NCBI GenBank assembly: GCA_020160755.1
Contig: JAIUPN010000002.1
Span: 1-64,000, forward strand
Origin: Pseudomonadota bacterium
Lineage (GTDB): Bacteria; Pseudomonadota; Alphaproteobacteria; Sphingomonadales; Sphingomonadaceae
DNA length: 64,000 bases
Reading direction: 5' to 3'
Shown piece after piece: positions 7,977-16,601 of the stretch. A model generated the notes under the pieces. The model did no database searches, had not been told where the DNA came from, and saw only the letters and a program-made list of their open reading frames with translations. How positions within the stretch are numbered: position 1 is the first letter of the stretch; every line of letters begins with the position of its first letter. The translations under genes and the position numbers were made by a program.

Positions 7977-10511
7977 TCACCACTCCTGCCGCACGGTGAG
8001 GCCGACGAAGCGCCCCGCCGGTGAATAATTTGTCGTATCGTAGGGCGTCTCGCTGGGCAGGGCGGTGACAATCGCCGTCGGCTTCGCATTGAACAGGTTG
8101 AGCGCGGCAAGCGACACGTCGGTCCGCTTGCCAAGGCGCACCCGCGCCGTGAGGTCGAGCGTGGTATAGGAGGGAATGCGCATGCGCACCGCCTGCCGAT
8201 CGTCATCGAGCCCGCTCATATGGTTGACGAAGGCGGCGAGCGTGAAACGGTCGCCGCCATAGGTAACTCCGGCACGCCCGCGAAAGCGCGATGGCCGGAA
8301 CAATGTGCCGGCGAGCGACGTCCAGGCAGCGCCGGGAAGGATCTGCTGGCGGCTCTTCAGGAAACTGCCCGCGGTCGAGAGCGCAAGCTCTTTCCCACCA
8401 TCGAATTCAATGCGGTAGCGCATCGAAAGATCGACGCCCGAATAGCGCTGGCGCGCGATATTGCGGTCGCGTGCGTCGATGAAAGCAACGATGGTCGCAG
8501 GGTCGTAGGGCCGGCCCGTACTATTCTCCAGGCCGAGAAGTGCGCCGTCAATGATCGCGGCAAGATCGTTCGCATCGGGGTTTAGCGTAACAAGATCGGC
8601 ATAGAGCGGATTATCGAGCACGCCGACGAGCGACGGGATCGGCGTCGCGACGCGGTCGGTGTAATCGATCCTGTACCAAGTGGCGGAGAATTCGAGGCCG
8701 CGCGCAGGAGTAAGCTGCGCGCTCAGCGTAATATTCTCCGAACGCTCGGGTCCGAGGCGACTGTCGGGGCCCGCCGCGAAGATGACGTTCGCGCTCGCCG
8801 GATAACCGTTCCCATAGCGGGCAGCGCGTCCCATGATCGCCGAATAGCCGCTATACTGCTGGTAGAGCGTCGGCATTTTGAACGAACGCCCCCACGAAGC
8901 ACCGAGGCGGAGGATCTCCGCCGGCTCCCAAACGACGCTGAGCTTGGGGATCATAATGCTCGGCGCGTCCGAATAATCCTCGAAGCGGAGCGCGGCTGTG
9001 AGCGAGAGCGAGTGCAATCCCGCAATCTCTTGCGCGGGTGCCGTGACCGGGACCAGCAGTTCGCCATAGGCAAAGAGATTGTCACGCCGCCGCCGGACAT
9101 CGCCCGTGGGGGACGCCGCGAAGAAGTGATTGCGCCGCGCCCCACCGCCGACGGCAATGCGCACGTCGCCCGCCGGCAGGGCGAACAGTGGTCCTTGGAA
9201 GCCCGCTTCAAGCGCGAGGTTGCGGTTGAAAAAATGTTTGTCGATGTGTGCGAGCAAATTTCCCCCGAAAAAGAGGTCGGAGAAGCCGCCCGTGCGATCG
9301 GTGCCGAAGAAGCCGCTCGCCTTGAAGCGCCAGTCCCCGCCGAGCTCCGCAGAGATGTTTGGGGCGATCCCGAAGGATTCCGAGGTACTGACATTGTCGA
9401 GCCCCAACTGGTCGGGGGCGAGCGCCAGGCTGTATCCGGTAACCGAGTGTAGCCGACTCTTCTTGTAAAGAAGGTCGGCAGCAAGCGTCACATCCGGACC
9501 GATCGCCTGATGTCCACTCAGGAGCAGCGAGTGCCGCCAGGTCGCGGGAAAGAGCATCGTTTCCGCATTGGCGGCGTCCGCATAATCGCGATCCCCCGCG
9601 CGGATCGCCGACGAACGGCTATAATCATAGGCTGCGAGCAGCCCGCCCGACGACCACGCCTTGCCGCCGAGCAGCCCGTACTGCTGCTGGACATTGCCGC
9701 CATCGGTCGATGCGCCGACGCGCGCCATTGCCGACGCACCGTCATAGTCGCGCTTGAGCAGGATGTTCACCACGCCCGCGACGGCGTCCGCGCCATAGAT
9801 GGCCGAGGCCCCATCCGCGACGATCTCGATCCGCTCGACAGCGGAAACAGGGATGGCGCTGACGTCGATCACCGATGACACGCCGGTATAGGCGAAGCGA
9901 TTTCCATTGATCAAAGTCAGCGTTGCATTGGGACCGATCCCGCGCAGGTTGAAGGTCGAGGCGCCGTTGACGTTGGCGTTCTCGTTTGGCGCTCCCTGGC
10001 CGTTGCCGATGCCGGGGTTGAATCCGCCGCCGAAATTCTGCGGGAGGCTGCGCGCAACTTCGCCGAGATCGGCCTGGCCTGCGTTACGGATATCTTCGCT
10101 CGTCACTCGGACAACCGGGGCTGCGGACGGGGCGCCCGCGATACGGCTGCCGGTCACCACGATGTCTTCTTGTGCCGGACTGCTCTCGGACTGCGCTCGC
10201 CCCAAAATGATGACCGAACCGCGCTCGAAGCGCGGGGTCAGCCCGGTTCCGCGCAGCAGGGTCTCGATTGCTTCGCGCGGAGTGATGTTTCCGTCTAGCG
10301 TTGGGGCCTTCCGGCCTGCGAGATCGGCACTCGACGCATAGAGTTCGATTCCTGCCTGCGCAGCCACTTTTCGCAGTGCCTCGTCGAGATCCTGCGCTGG
10401 CAGATCGAAGCTCTGGCGATCCTGCAACTGAGCCGCCGCGGCAACGGGATGCAGACAGGCCACACCGGCCATCAGCGACAAGCAAAAACGAGACTTTCCG
10501 GACATCATCAT
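7977..10511 (-). CDS. TonB-dependent receptor with N-terminal signalling (STN) domain
   Basis: The protein has about 844 residues. After a signal peptide (FCLSLMAGVACLHPVAAAA), an STN domain (QSFDLPAQDLDEALRKVA ... RGTGLTPRFERGSVIIL) passes the ligand signal to the FecR-type partner. A plug domain follows (EDIVVTGSRIAG, DGASAIYGADAVAGVVNILL), then the outer-membrane barrel ending with the typical terminal aromatic residue (VRQEW). The start is one of three consecutive ATGs at 10511-10505 after GGGGGAG; the third has the best spacing. Its place beside the isopeptidase and FecI/FecR genes suggests it imports the mature lasso peptide, an inference from other alphaproteobacterial loci. Confidence 0.9.
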   Translation of the reverse strand: MMMSGKSRFCLSLMAGVACLHPVAAAAQLQDRQSFDLPAQDLDEALRKVAAQAGIELYASSADLAGRKAPTLDGNITPREAIETLLRGTGLTPRFERGSVIILGRAQSESSPAQEDIVVTGSRIAGAPSAAPVVRVTSEDIRNAGQADLGEVARSLPQNFGGGFNPGIGNGQGAPNENANVNGASTFNLRGIGPNATLTLINGNRFAYTGVSSVIDVSAIPVSAVERIEIVADGASAIYGADAVAGVVNILLKRDYDGASAMARVGASTDGGNVQQQYGLLGGKAWSSGGLLAAYDYSRSSAIRAGDRDYADAANAETMLFPATWRHSLLLSGHQAIGPDVTLAADLLYKKSRLHSVTGYSLALAPDQLGLDNVSTSESFGIAPNISAELGGDWRFKASGFFGTDRTGGFSDLFFGGNLLAHIDKHFFNRNLALEAGFQGPLFALPAGDVRIAVGGGARRNHFFAASPTGDVRRRRDNLFAYGELLVPVTAPAQEIAGLHSLSLTAALRFEDYSDAPSIMIPKLSVVWEPAEILRLGASWGRSFKMPTLYQQYSGYSAIMGRAARYGNGYPASANVIFAAGPDSRLGPERSENITLSAQLTPARGLEFSATWYRIDYTDRVATPIPSLVGVLDNPLYADLVTLNPDANDLAAIIDGALLGLENSTGRPYDPATIVAFIDARDRNIARQRYSGVDLSMRYRIEFDGGKELALSTAGSFLKSRQQILPGAAWTSLAGTLFRPSRFRGRAGVTYGGDRFTLAAFVNHMSGLDDDRQAVRMRIPSYTTLDLTARVRLGKRTDVSLAALNLFNAKPTAIVTALPSETPYDTTNYSPAGRFVGLTVRQEW

Positions 10512-10606
10512 ACTCCCCCTGGGTTGTGACCGGGTGCTTGGGCACACGGCCTTTGGGGGAGCGATGACGCCGGGTCGGCGACCGCCTTAGGGGAATGATG
10601 AAATAA

Positions 10607-11620
10607 TTATCGGTGGCGCAGGTGGATGCCGTCGGCGCGCTTGCTGATCTCCAGATCGAACAATTGGGCGAGCCGCTCGGCCACTGTCTCGGGCTGGCTG
10701 ATCCTGAACCGGCCCGACGCCTCGAGCCCCGCGGTTCCTGCGTCGTCGATGATGATCGGCTTCGCCGCGTAGCGATTGGCTTCGGCAGTGAGCTGATCGA
10801 GCCGGACCGAGCGATAGTCCGCCCAGCCCGACGGCCATTCGCGGCTGTCTTGCTGTGTCGGCGATGCGGCTGGTGGCTGCTCCTTGCCGTGCGGGCCGTA
10901 GGTCACGGACCGTCCCGATGACAGGACTTGGGCGTGCCGGGCGCCGGTTTCCGGGGCGCCGCCGAAGCGAATATCGGCCTCGCCGCGCAGCATCGTTACG
11001 CTGAGCGCGCCATTTTCCTCGAAACCGATATCGAATGCCGCATCCTCGGCCGTGACCACGCCGTCGCCGGCCTCGACGCGAAGCGGTTGTTCATTCTTGC
11101 TCACCGAAAGCCGGACGCGCCCCTTGGCGAGCCGCAGATGGCGTGTCGCTTGCGCAAATGAGACTTCGAGCCGGCTATCGGTGTCGAGCACTGCGGTGGA
11201 ACCATCGGCAAAGCGGAAGCTGCGGATCTCCCCGCGGCGGGTGACCAGCGGCTCGGCCGCGCGCGCCGCGAGCGCACCGTCTCCGAGCGGACCGGAAAGC
11301 GGAGCGCCTCCGGCGCCGAAAGCCAGAAACACCACCGCAGCGGCGGCGATCACGGCTCCCGCCGACAGCCAGCGTCGCCCGGCCCGGCGTCGGCCGCTGC
11401 GCTGTTCGGTTTGCGCAGTGCCGTGACGCGGCGAGGATTTCAGGATCGCCGAGGCGGCGAGATTCTTCGCGATCCGTTCATAGGCCGCCTTGTGATCAGG
11501 CGAGGCCGAAAGCCAGGCGTCGAACTCGCCGCGGTGCGCATCGGGGTTCTCGCCGCGCATCTTCACGAGCCAGGCGTGCGCTACCGTGTCGACCGGATAG
11601 TCGTCAGACGCCTCACTCAT
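10607..11620 (-). CDS. FecR-family anti-sigma/signal transducer
   Basis: The protein has 337 residues. The cytoplasmic N-terminus holds the DUF4880 anti-sigma region (WLVKMRGENPDAHRGEFDAWLSAS). One transmembrane helix follows (AGAVIAAAAVVFLAFGAGG), then the periplasmic FecR domain (SFRFADGSTAVLDTDSRLEV) and a C-terminal domain that resembles an STN fold and contacts the receptor. The ATG at 11620 overlaps the stop of the sigma factor gene (ATGA), the standard fecI-fecR coupling. It relays receptor occupancy across the inner membrane to the sigma factor. Confidence 0.9.
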   Translation of the reverse strand: MSEASDDYPVDTVAHAWLVKMRGENPDAHRGEFDAWLSASPDHKAAYERIAKNLAASAILKSSPRHGTAQTEQRSGRRRAGRRWLSAGAVIAAAAVVFLAFGAGGAPLSGPLGDGALAARAAEPLVTRRGEIRSFRFADGSTAVLDTDSRLEVSFAQATRHLRLAKGRVRLSVSKNEQPLRVEAGDGVVTAEDAAFDIGFEENGALSVTMLRGEADIRFGGAPETGARHAQVLSSGRSVTYGPHGKEQPPAASPTQQDSREWPSGWADYRSVRLDQLTAEANRYAAKPIIIDDAGTAGLEASGRFRISQPETVAERLAQLFDLEISKRADGIHLRHR

Positions 11621-12165
11621 CGGCCGCCGTCCACCACCTTTGCGATAAAGCCGAGCGCCCTCATCATATGATATTCCACCGTCGCGATGCTGATGCCGAG
11701 GCATTCATGTATCTCACGATAGCTGAGTTCGTCGACCCGGTGCATCAGAAACACCCGGCGTGTCTTTGGTGGCATGGCGTCGACCGCCTCTTCATAGAGC
11801 CGGAGAAGGTCGTCGGCTTCCATATTCCATTCCTGCTGCGGCGGGCTGGCGGCATCGCTTTCCTCCTGAAAGGAAAAGAAAAGCGCGGGGTTGCGCCGCT
11901 GCCTCCGGGCGCGGTCGATCAGCAGGTTCTGCGCTATCCGGCGAAGGAAGCCGCCCGGATTGGCGAGGCTGTGACGCTGCTCGCTGCCCGCCGCGCGCGC
12001 GAAAACTTCCTGCACGAGATCCGGCGCTTCTTCGGGCCCAGCCCTTCGGCGAAGAAAATGAAAGAGCCAAGGACCATGCGCCCGAAAAGCGTCATCGAGG
12101 TCGCAAGCGTCCGCCGGTGCCACGACGGGCCGGTCGTCGGGATGCGCGTGACAGGCCGACGACAC
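11617..12165 (-). CDS. ECF sigma factor, FecI-like
   Basis: The protein has about 182 residues from a GTG at 12165; the frame stays open upstream, so the start is uncertain. Region 2 is seen in LDDAFRAHGPWLFHFLRRRAG and DLVQEVFARA. Region 4 is the helix-turn-helix YREIHECLGISIATVEYHMM. It should direct RNA polymerase to the promoter of the receptor and isopeptidase genes when FecR is triggered. It heads a - strand operon sigma-FecR-receptor-isopeptidase. No anti-sigma domain is fused to it. Confidence 0.87.
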   Translation of the reverse strand: MSSACHAHPDDRPVVAPADACDLDDAFRAHGPWLFHFLRRRAGPEEAPDLVQEVFARAAGSEQRHSLANPGGFLRRIAQNLLIDRARRQRRNPALFFSFQEESDAASPPQQEWNMEADDLLRLYEEAVDAMPPKTRRVFLMHRVDELSYREIHECLGISIATVEYHMMRALGFIAKVVDGGR

Positions 12166-12476
12166 CGAAAAGGGGTGGCGCTCCTGCGACAGTTTCTTGG
12201 CAGGGTATGATGACAATTTACACAGCCGATTGGCACGAGATCGCTGGCCGGCGTTTGCCCGGCTATCGATCTTCCAACGCTGTGCCGCCGTTTGGCCGCG
12301 TGGGAGCGGCATGGTCCGGAACGGCCGCCAGTCCGACAAGGACGGGCGTTCATAATGGCTGGCGAGAATATCGCGCGGGCGTTGCCAAATCTGTCCCGCA
12401 CCCCGAATCATGTCAGCATGGCCGCGCAAAGACAAGGATTATGGGCAGAATCAGACGTTGGGCACCGGGTCTGGCA
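12166..12476. other. Intergenic, sigma factor upstream region
   Basis: No gene seen. Short frames here lack ribosome sites and family features. It separates the lasso regulation operon from the GntR-PhyH-LuxI operon, so it should hold the sigma factor promoter and the end of the upstream transcript. I cannot point to a clear -35/-10 pair or a U-tailed hairpin. Confidence 0.4.
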
Positions 12477-13073
12477 CTATGACGCGCCTCCAAGCAGCCG
12501 CGCATAGCTGGCCGCTTCGCCGGCGCGGCGTTCGTGATAGCGGAGCAGAAGGTTGCGCGTCTCATGCGGCGGGCCGCTTGTCAGCGCGGCCGCGAGCGCA
12601 TCCAGTTCGGCGACTGTTTCGCCGACAAGCTGTTCGTCGAGGTGCCGCGCCAGATGGAGGCGGTCGCCGAGCGCGGTGATGCTCGCGACCAGTTCGCCAT
12701 TGCCCGACCGCGCTGCCATTTCGATGAACAGTCCGGCGGTTCGATCGGGATAGTCGCCATCCTGCGGAGCCGGCGTCGCGCGCCCGCGCGGGGTCGTCGC
12801 AAGCGCAGCGAGCAGCAGGATGAGATGGAGTTCGAGCATGTCGCGATACTCGGTCTCGGACAGGCGATGCGCGTGAAACCCGTCGCCATGGCTGAAATCG
12901 ACCATGCGCTCGCCCGCCAGTCGGTAGAGGCAATCACGCACCGGCGTCACGCTGACCCCGAGCTGATCGGCGATCTTCGCCGATTCCAGCCGGCTGCCAG
13001 GCACCCAGCCGCCGGCCATCAGCCGGCGCTTGATCGCTTCATAAGTTGGCTCGACGACATGCGCGGGGCTCAT
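12477..13073 (-). CDS. GntR-family transcriptional regulator, FCD type
   Basis: The protein has 198 residues. The N-terminal winged helix is clear (YEAIKRRLMAGGWVPGSRLE, SVTPVRDCLYRLAGERMV). The helical C-terminus (YRDMLELHLILLLAAL ... AEHHRALGDRLH-like helices) matches the FCD effector domain, which often binds organic acids or metals. It is the last gene of an operon luxI-phyH-gntR, with its start 4 bp inside the end of phyH. It may respond to the product of the oxygenase; the ligand is unknown. Confidence 0.85.
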   Translation of the reverse strand: MSPAHVVEPTYEAIKRRLMAGGWVPGSRLESAKIADQLGVSVTPVRDCLYRLAGERMVDFSHGDGFHAHRLSETEYRDMLELHLILLLAALATTPRGRATPAPQDGDYPDRTAGLFIEMAARSGNGELVASITALGDRLHLARHLDEQLVGETVAELDALAAALTSGPPHETRNLLLRYHERRAGEAASYARLLGGAS

Positions 13074-13936
13074 GCGCCGTTCCGCTCGGCCGCCGCGAAC
13101 TCTGCGAGCATCGCCATCTGGTCGGGACGCAGCCCATCGACCGCGCCGATATGCTCCGGGATATCGCCTCCGAGGAGTAACGAAGGGCATTGGCCTTCAT
13201 AATTGCCGAGATTGGGACGGTGCTGGCGATAGCCCGCGAGCGCGGCAAGCTCGCGCGGGAAGCCGCGCGCGATCTCGGGGGGATAGGCGAGCCATAAATT
13301 CTCATAAGGTTTGAGCCAGCCGAGGCTGTAGCCGATCACGACACCGCGCCGCACCTGGTCGGTGATATTGGCGCCGGCGCCATGCGCGGTCGAGCCCAGA
13401 AAGCAGATCGCGGCGCCCGGGTCGCACGCAGCGATGATCGGCTCGCCGGGGTCGATCTTCGCCATGCCCTCCGCGCCATGGCTGTGAGGATAGATGTGCG
13501 TTGCGCCATTGTCCGCGGTGAAGGGGGTGAGCGGCCAGATGACATTGAGCAGATATTCGTGCGCGCCTTTTTCTCCCGCCCACATGTCATGGTCGCGGTG
13601 TGGAAACTGCCGGATCTCGCCCGGATGGATTTCGATCGCCTGCGCGACATTGAGCTGGATGCTCTCGCAGGCGTCGCCGAGAATGGATTCGACCGCCGCG
13701 AGGATTGTCGGTTCGAGCGCCAGTGCCTGCGCCCAGACCGAGCGCTTCATCAGGGCGCCGAATCTTTTGGTGCGGTGACCGTAGAAGTCGCCGCGCCCGA
13801 ACGGTGTCGCGGCGAAGACCGGATCGAGATCGGCGTCGAGCGCCCCAATCGCATCCGGCGGCATCAGGTCGGGGACGATGCAGTATCCCGTCTCGCGCAG
13901 TTCCCGGGCAAGATCATCGGACGCAAGACCGGTCAT
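13070..13936 (-). CDS. Phytanoyl-CoA dioxygenase (PhyH) family oxygenase
   Basis: The protein has 288 residues. It is an Fe(II)/2-oxoglutarate oxygenase: the facial triad can be read as His and Asp in QFPHRDHDMW and the distal His in STAHGAGANI, with Arg for 2-oxoglutarate shortly after (DQVRRGVVIGY). The start ATG 13936 overlaps the luxI stop by 4 bp. In sphingomonads a PhyH gene beside luxI is recurrent, and a role in altering the acyl-homoserine lactone or another small molecule has been suggested but not shown. The substrate cannot be told from sequence. Confidence 0.87.
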   Translation of the reverse strand: MTGLASDDLARELRETGYCIVPDLMPPDAIGALDADLDPVFAATPFGRGDFYGHRTKRFGALMKRSVWAQALALEPTILAAVESILGDACESIQLNVAQAIEIHPGEIRQFPHRDHDMWAGEKGAHEYLLNVIWPLTPFTADNGATHIYPHSHGAEGMAKIDPGEPIIAACDPGAAICFLGSTAHGAGANITDQVRRGVVIGYSLGWLKPYENLWLAYPPEIARGFPRELAALAGYRQHRPNLGNYEGQCPSLLLGGDIPEHIGAVDGLRPDQMAMLAEFAAAERNGA

Positions 13937-14559
13937 GCTTCCGCCTCCCCATCGTCGTCGGCGAGGCGGAACGAGAGCGGCGCATAGACGCCGCCGCGCT
14001 TGAGGTCGTCGAGCACATGCGCGTCGATATGGATGTGCAATGCCATCAATCTCCCACCCGGATCCGCGGCCTTCGGCCCGAGCGCGTCGCATCTCCAGCC
14101 GAACTCCCGGACCTGATCGAACCAGCATAGGTCGGCGACGCCGGTATAATCGGTGATGCCTTCGCGCAGCGCATGCTCTGCAAGGGCGGTCACCAGCTGG
14201 TCGCGCGCGGCGCGGCGCGATGCTGCGTCCTGGTCCCGGTCGAGGCAGAAGCGGCTGATCTCGCACACGGTGGGGCCGCGCGGCACGTCGCCGGCGCACA
14301 GATGCGCAAAATGATCGCCAAGGAGATGTGCGCCCTCGGTCGGGAGCAGCCGCGCCGAGGCGCGGTGGCGGCCATCGGCGTCGAGCAGGATGAGATAGCG
14401 CGCCGCCGGCGTGTCGAAATGGTCGAGCTCATATTGGCCGGCGAGTACTGGCAGGTCCCATTTGAGCAGGTCGATGAAGACGCTCTTGCGCGCGGCGAAC
14501 ATGGCGCGCAGCGCCGCGTTCCCGGGCGCGGCGGGCGCCCGCGGGGTCGTGTCGATCAT
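13933..14559 (-). CDS. Acyl-homoserine lactone synthase, LuxI family
   Basis: The protein has 208 residues. It makes acyl-homoserine lactone from S-adenosylmethionine and acyl-ACP. The LuxI signature residues are present: Arg24 and Phe28 (RKSVFIDLLKWD), Trp34, the acidic pair in YELDHFD, Arg in RASARLLPT, and Glu/Arg in VCEISRFCL. The ATG at 14559 has GAGGAA at good spacing; an earlier in-frame start at 14592 lacks one. It leads the operon with phyH and gntR. The 146 bp upstream should hold a LuxR-type box, but I do not see an unambiguous dyad. Confidence 0.92.
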   Translation of the reverse strand: MIDTTPRAPAAPGNAALRAMFAARKSVFIDLLKWDLPVLAGQYELDHFDTPAARYLILLDADGRHRASARLLPTEGAHLLGDHFAHLCAGDVPRGPTVCEISRFCLDRDQDAASRRAARDQLVTALAEHALREGITDYTGVADLCWFDQVREFGWRCDALGPKAADPGGRLMALHIHIDAHVLDDLKRGGVYAPLSFRLADDDGEAEA

Positions 14560-14705
14560 GATGATTCCTCGGCTGTTGGTGCCGGGAATCAAATCATTTT
14601 CCGTGGACTGCGCGTATCCCCAGATATGAGGATGATCCGCGCGATTCCAGAAGCTCTTGATAGTTGAGCCTGTCGCTCGTCGTCACGCGGGTGTCATCCG
14701 GACGA

Positions 14706-15122
14706 TCAGCCGTGCGGTGTACCGGCCCGAAGCGTCTGGAGCAGCGGACAGGCGGGATCGTCGCCGGCCTCGCAAGCCCGTACCGAAGCGGCGAGGACAC
14801 GCTCCATCCGCTTGAGATCGGCGATCTTCGCGCGCACATCCGCAAGGTGCGACGAGGCGACGTCGCGCACCTCGGCGCAGGCAGCCTGGCCTCCAGTCGC
14901 GAGTTGGAGCAGCGCCCGCACCTCGTCGAGGGTGAAACCGAGCTCTCGGGCCCGGCGCACGAAGCCGAGGCGCCCTACATCCTCCTCGCCATAGTTGCGG
15001 TAGCGACCGCGCCGGAGCGGAACGTCGAGGACGCCGATCCGCTCATAATAGCGGATCGTTTCGATGTTGCAGCCTGTGCGGCGCGAGAGTTCGCCGATCT
15101 GCATCGCTCTGGTTGCGGCCAT
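14706..15122 (-). CDS. merR: MerR-type metal-sensing regulator (Hg-type cysteines)
   Basis: The protein has 138 residues. The N-terminal winged helix is of MerR type (MQIGELSRRTGCNIETIRYYERIG). Cysteines at 82, 117 and 125 sit at nearly the positions of the three mercury ligands of classical MerR (82, 117, 126), supporting Hg(II) sensing over other metals. A second start at residue 7 is possible. It is divergent from merT and separated from it by the operator at 15137-15167. Confidence 0.88.
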   Translation of the reverse strand: MAATRAMQIGELSRRTGCNIETIRYYERIGVLDVPLRRGRYRNYGEEDVGRLGFVRRARELGFTLDEVRALLQLATGGQAACAEVRDVASSHLADVRAKIADLKRMERVLAASVRACEAGDDPACPLLQTLRAGTPHG

Positions 15123-15136
15123 CGCAAAAATACCTC

Positions 15137-15167
15137 TTGAGTCTGTAGCTGCTACAGATGCTACGGC
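15137..15167 (+). promoter_or_regulatory. MerR-type promoter/operator
   Basis: A -35-like TTGAGT (15137-15142) and -10-like TACGGC (15162-15167) are separated by 19 bp, the overlong spacer that MerR proteins untwist. Between them is the dyad CTGTAGCTGCTACAG (15143-15157). It lies in the gap between the divergent merR and merT genes. The dyad is closer to Pb/Zn/Cd-type operators than to the classical Tn501 mer operator, in mild conflict with the Hg-type cysteines of the regulator. Confidence 0.75.
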
Positions 15168-15199
15168 GTCCCCTCACACCGCACAAGGAACCGATCCCA

Positions 15200-15550
15200 A
15201 TGCAGAATCGCCCCAAGGGTATCGACGCCGGCGCGTTCACCTTAGCCGGCATCGCCGCGGCTTTCGGCGTTGCATCCTGTTGCGCGCTGCCCTTCCTGCT
15301 GGCCTCTGCGGGGATCGGAGCCGCATGGCTCGGCGGCATCGCGATGGTCGCCATGCCCTATCGCACGCCGCTTCTTCTGATCGGGGCGGCATGCCTCATT
15401 CTCGGCGCCTTCCTGCTGTTCCGCCAGCAGCGCGCGGCCGCGCGCTGTGGCCCCGGCGGTGCCTGCACGCCCCGCTGGGTGCGCATCCTGACGCTTGCCG
15501 GCCTCCTGCTTGGCGCGGCGCTGCTGTGGGCGGGCTACCATTATGTCTGA
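15200..15550 (+). CDS. merT: MerT-like mercuric ion transporter
   Basis: The protein has 116 residues with three hydrophobic segments. The first carries the paired cysteines of MerT (FGVASCCALPFLLAS) that take Hg(II) through the inner membrane. A second Cys pair lies in the loop (ARCGPGGACTPRW) before the last helix. There is no merP and no mercuric reductase merA nearby, so this is a reduced cassette. The ATG at 15200 follows a weak AAGGAA site. The stop is overlapped by the next gene. Confidence 0.87.
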   Translation: MQNRPKGIDAGAFTLAGIAAAFGVASCCALPFLLASAGIGAAWLGGIAMVAMPYRTPLLLIGAACLILGAFLLFRQQRAAARCGPGGACTPRWVRILTLAGLLLGAALLWAGYHYV

Positions 15551-15767
15551 TGCCGGCCCCGACCTTCGTTCGACGATCACCTGTCCGCAGTGCGGCCATC
15601 GCGAGACGGAAACGATGCCGACCGACGCCTGTCAGTTCTTCTATGACTGCAAGGGCTGCGGTGCCGTGCTGAGGCCCGAGCCCGGCGACTGCTGCGTGTT
15701 CTGCTCCTATGGAACCACGCCCTGCCCGCCGATCCAGATCGGAGGCAAGGGCGCGTGCTGCGACTGA
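15543..15767 (+). CDS. GDCCVFCSYG motif protein, Cys-rich
   Basis: The protein has 74 residues and 13 cysteines. It has zinc-ribbon-like pairs (CPQCGHRE, CKGCG) and the GDCCVFCSYG motif that names a small family found beside merT. It overlaps merT by 8 bp and is translated with it. A role as metal chaperone or scavenger for the transporter is likely but not shown. Confidence 0.85.
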   Translation: MSDAGPDLRSTITCPQCGHRETETMPTDACQFFYDCKGCGAVLRPEPGDCCVFCSYGTTPCPPIQIGGKGACCD

Positions 15768-15848
15768 GCGGCACGCCCTTGCCTCGGCTGTCATTCCGGG
15801 CGTGCCTGCCTCCTTGCTGAATTTCCGGACAAGTCGTCGTTGACGCGG

Positions 15849-16601
15849 TCAGCGCGCGTGCCACCAGTCATAGACGTCCCCGAATCCGATGAGGCCATCG
15901 AACAGCGCGCAGAGGGTCAGCATCTGGCCGCAATGCACGTCATAGCGGTCGCGCGCGGTCTTGAGATGCTGGACGACCGTCACTTCGCCGATCCCGAGAA
16001 TGACCGCCACTTCGGCCGCGGTCTTGCCGCGTGCGGTCCATAATACGCACTCGCGCTGCCGTTCGCTCAGCGTCGCTTTGCTTTTTAGCGGCACGGCGCC
16101 GACGAGCTGGCGTGCCGAGACGATCGCGAGCGCGCCGATGATTTCGGCAATGCGGAGCATATCGTCCTGAAGCTCGCTTTGCGGGCGCAGGACGAAAGAG
16201 CAGGCGCCGCTGGCCTCGCCAGGGAGGTGGCGCGGCACCGTATAGCCGTCGGCGAGACCATATTCGCGGCCGACATGGAGCATTTGCCGGTCGCTGCGGG
16301 TCAGCGGGATGTAGCTTTCGATCTCGTCCCAGCGGAAGCCGGTCATCGACCGTTCGCCGGCGCGGCGCACCGGATCGGCACCGCCAAGATCGAAACCGAC
16401 ATAGACCTTGGCCCAGGCATCGGGGTAATTGTGAACCAGCAGGGATGCCGGCTCGGCATTGCCGCGCCGGTCATAGGCGAGCGCGAAATGGTCGAAGCCG
16501 AGGCGCATCGATGCGCGCGCGAGGGCTTCGAAGAGCCCGTCCTCATTCGTCGCCGTGGAAATTTCGAGGGCGAGTTCCTCCATCAAACAAAAATGCTTCA
16601 C
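15849..16601 (-). CDS. LuxR-family quorum-sensing regulator
   Basis: The protein has about 250 residues. The N-terminal autoinducer-binding domain shows the conserved aromatic and acidic residues (YPDAWAKVY, DPVRRAGE, FRWDEIESY, GLADGYTVPRHLPGE). The C-terminal LuxR helix-turn-helix is LSERQRECVLWTARGKTAAE. The start is uncertain: GTG 16601 gives VKHFCLMEEL, ATG 16583 is also possible. It is the probable receptor for the signal made by the LuxI at 13933. The merR/merT cassette separates the two genes. Confidence 0.87.
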   Translation of the reverse strand: MKHFCLMEELALEISTATNEDGLFEALARASMRLGFDHFALAYDRRGNAEPASLLVHNYPDAWAKVYVGFDLGGADPVRRAGERSMTGFRWDEIESYIPLTRSDRQMLHVGREYGLADGYTVPRHLPGEASGACSFVLRPQSELQDDMLRIAEIIGALAIVSARQLVGAVPLKSKATLSERQRECVLWTARGKTAAEVAVILGIGEVTVVQHLKTARDRYDVHCGQMLTLCALFDGLIGFGDVYDWWHAR

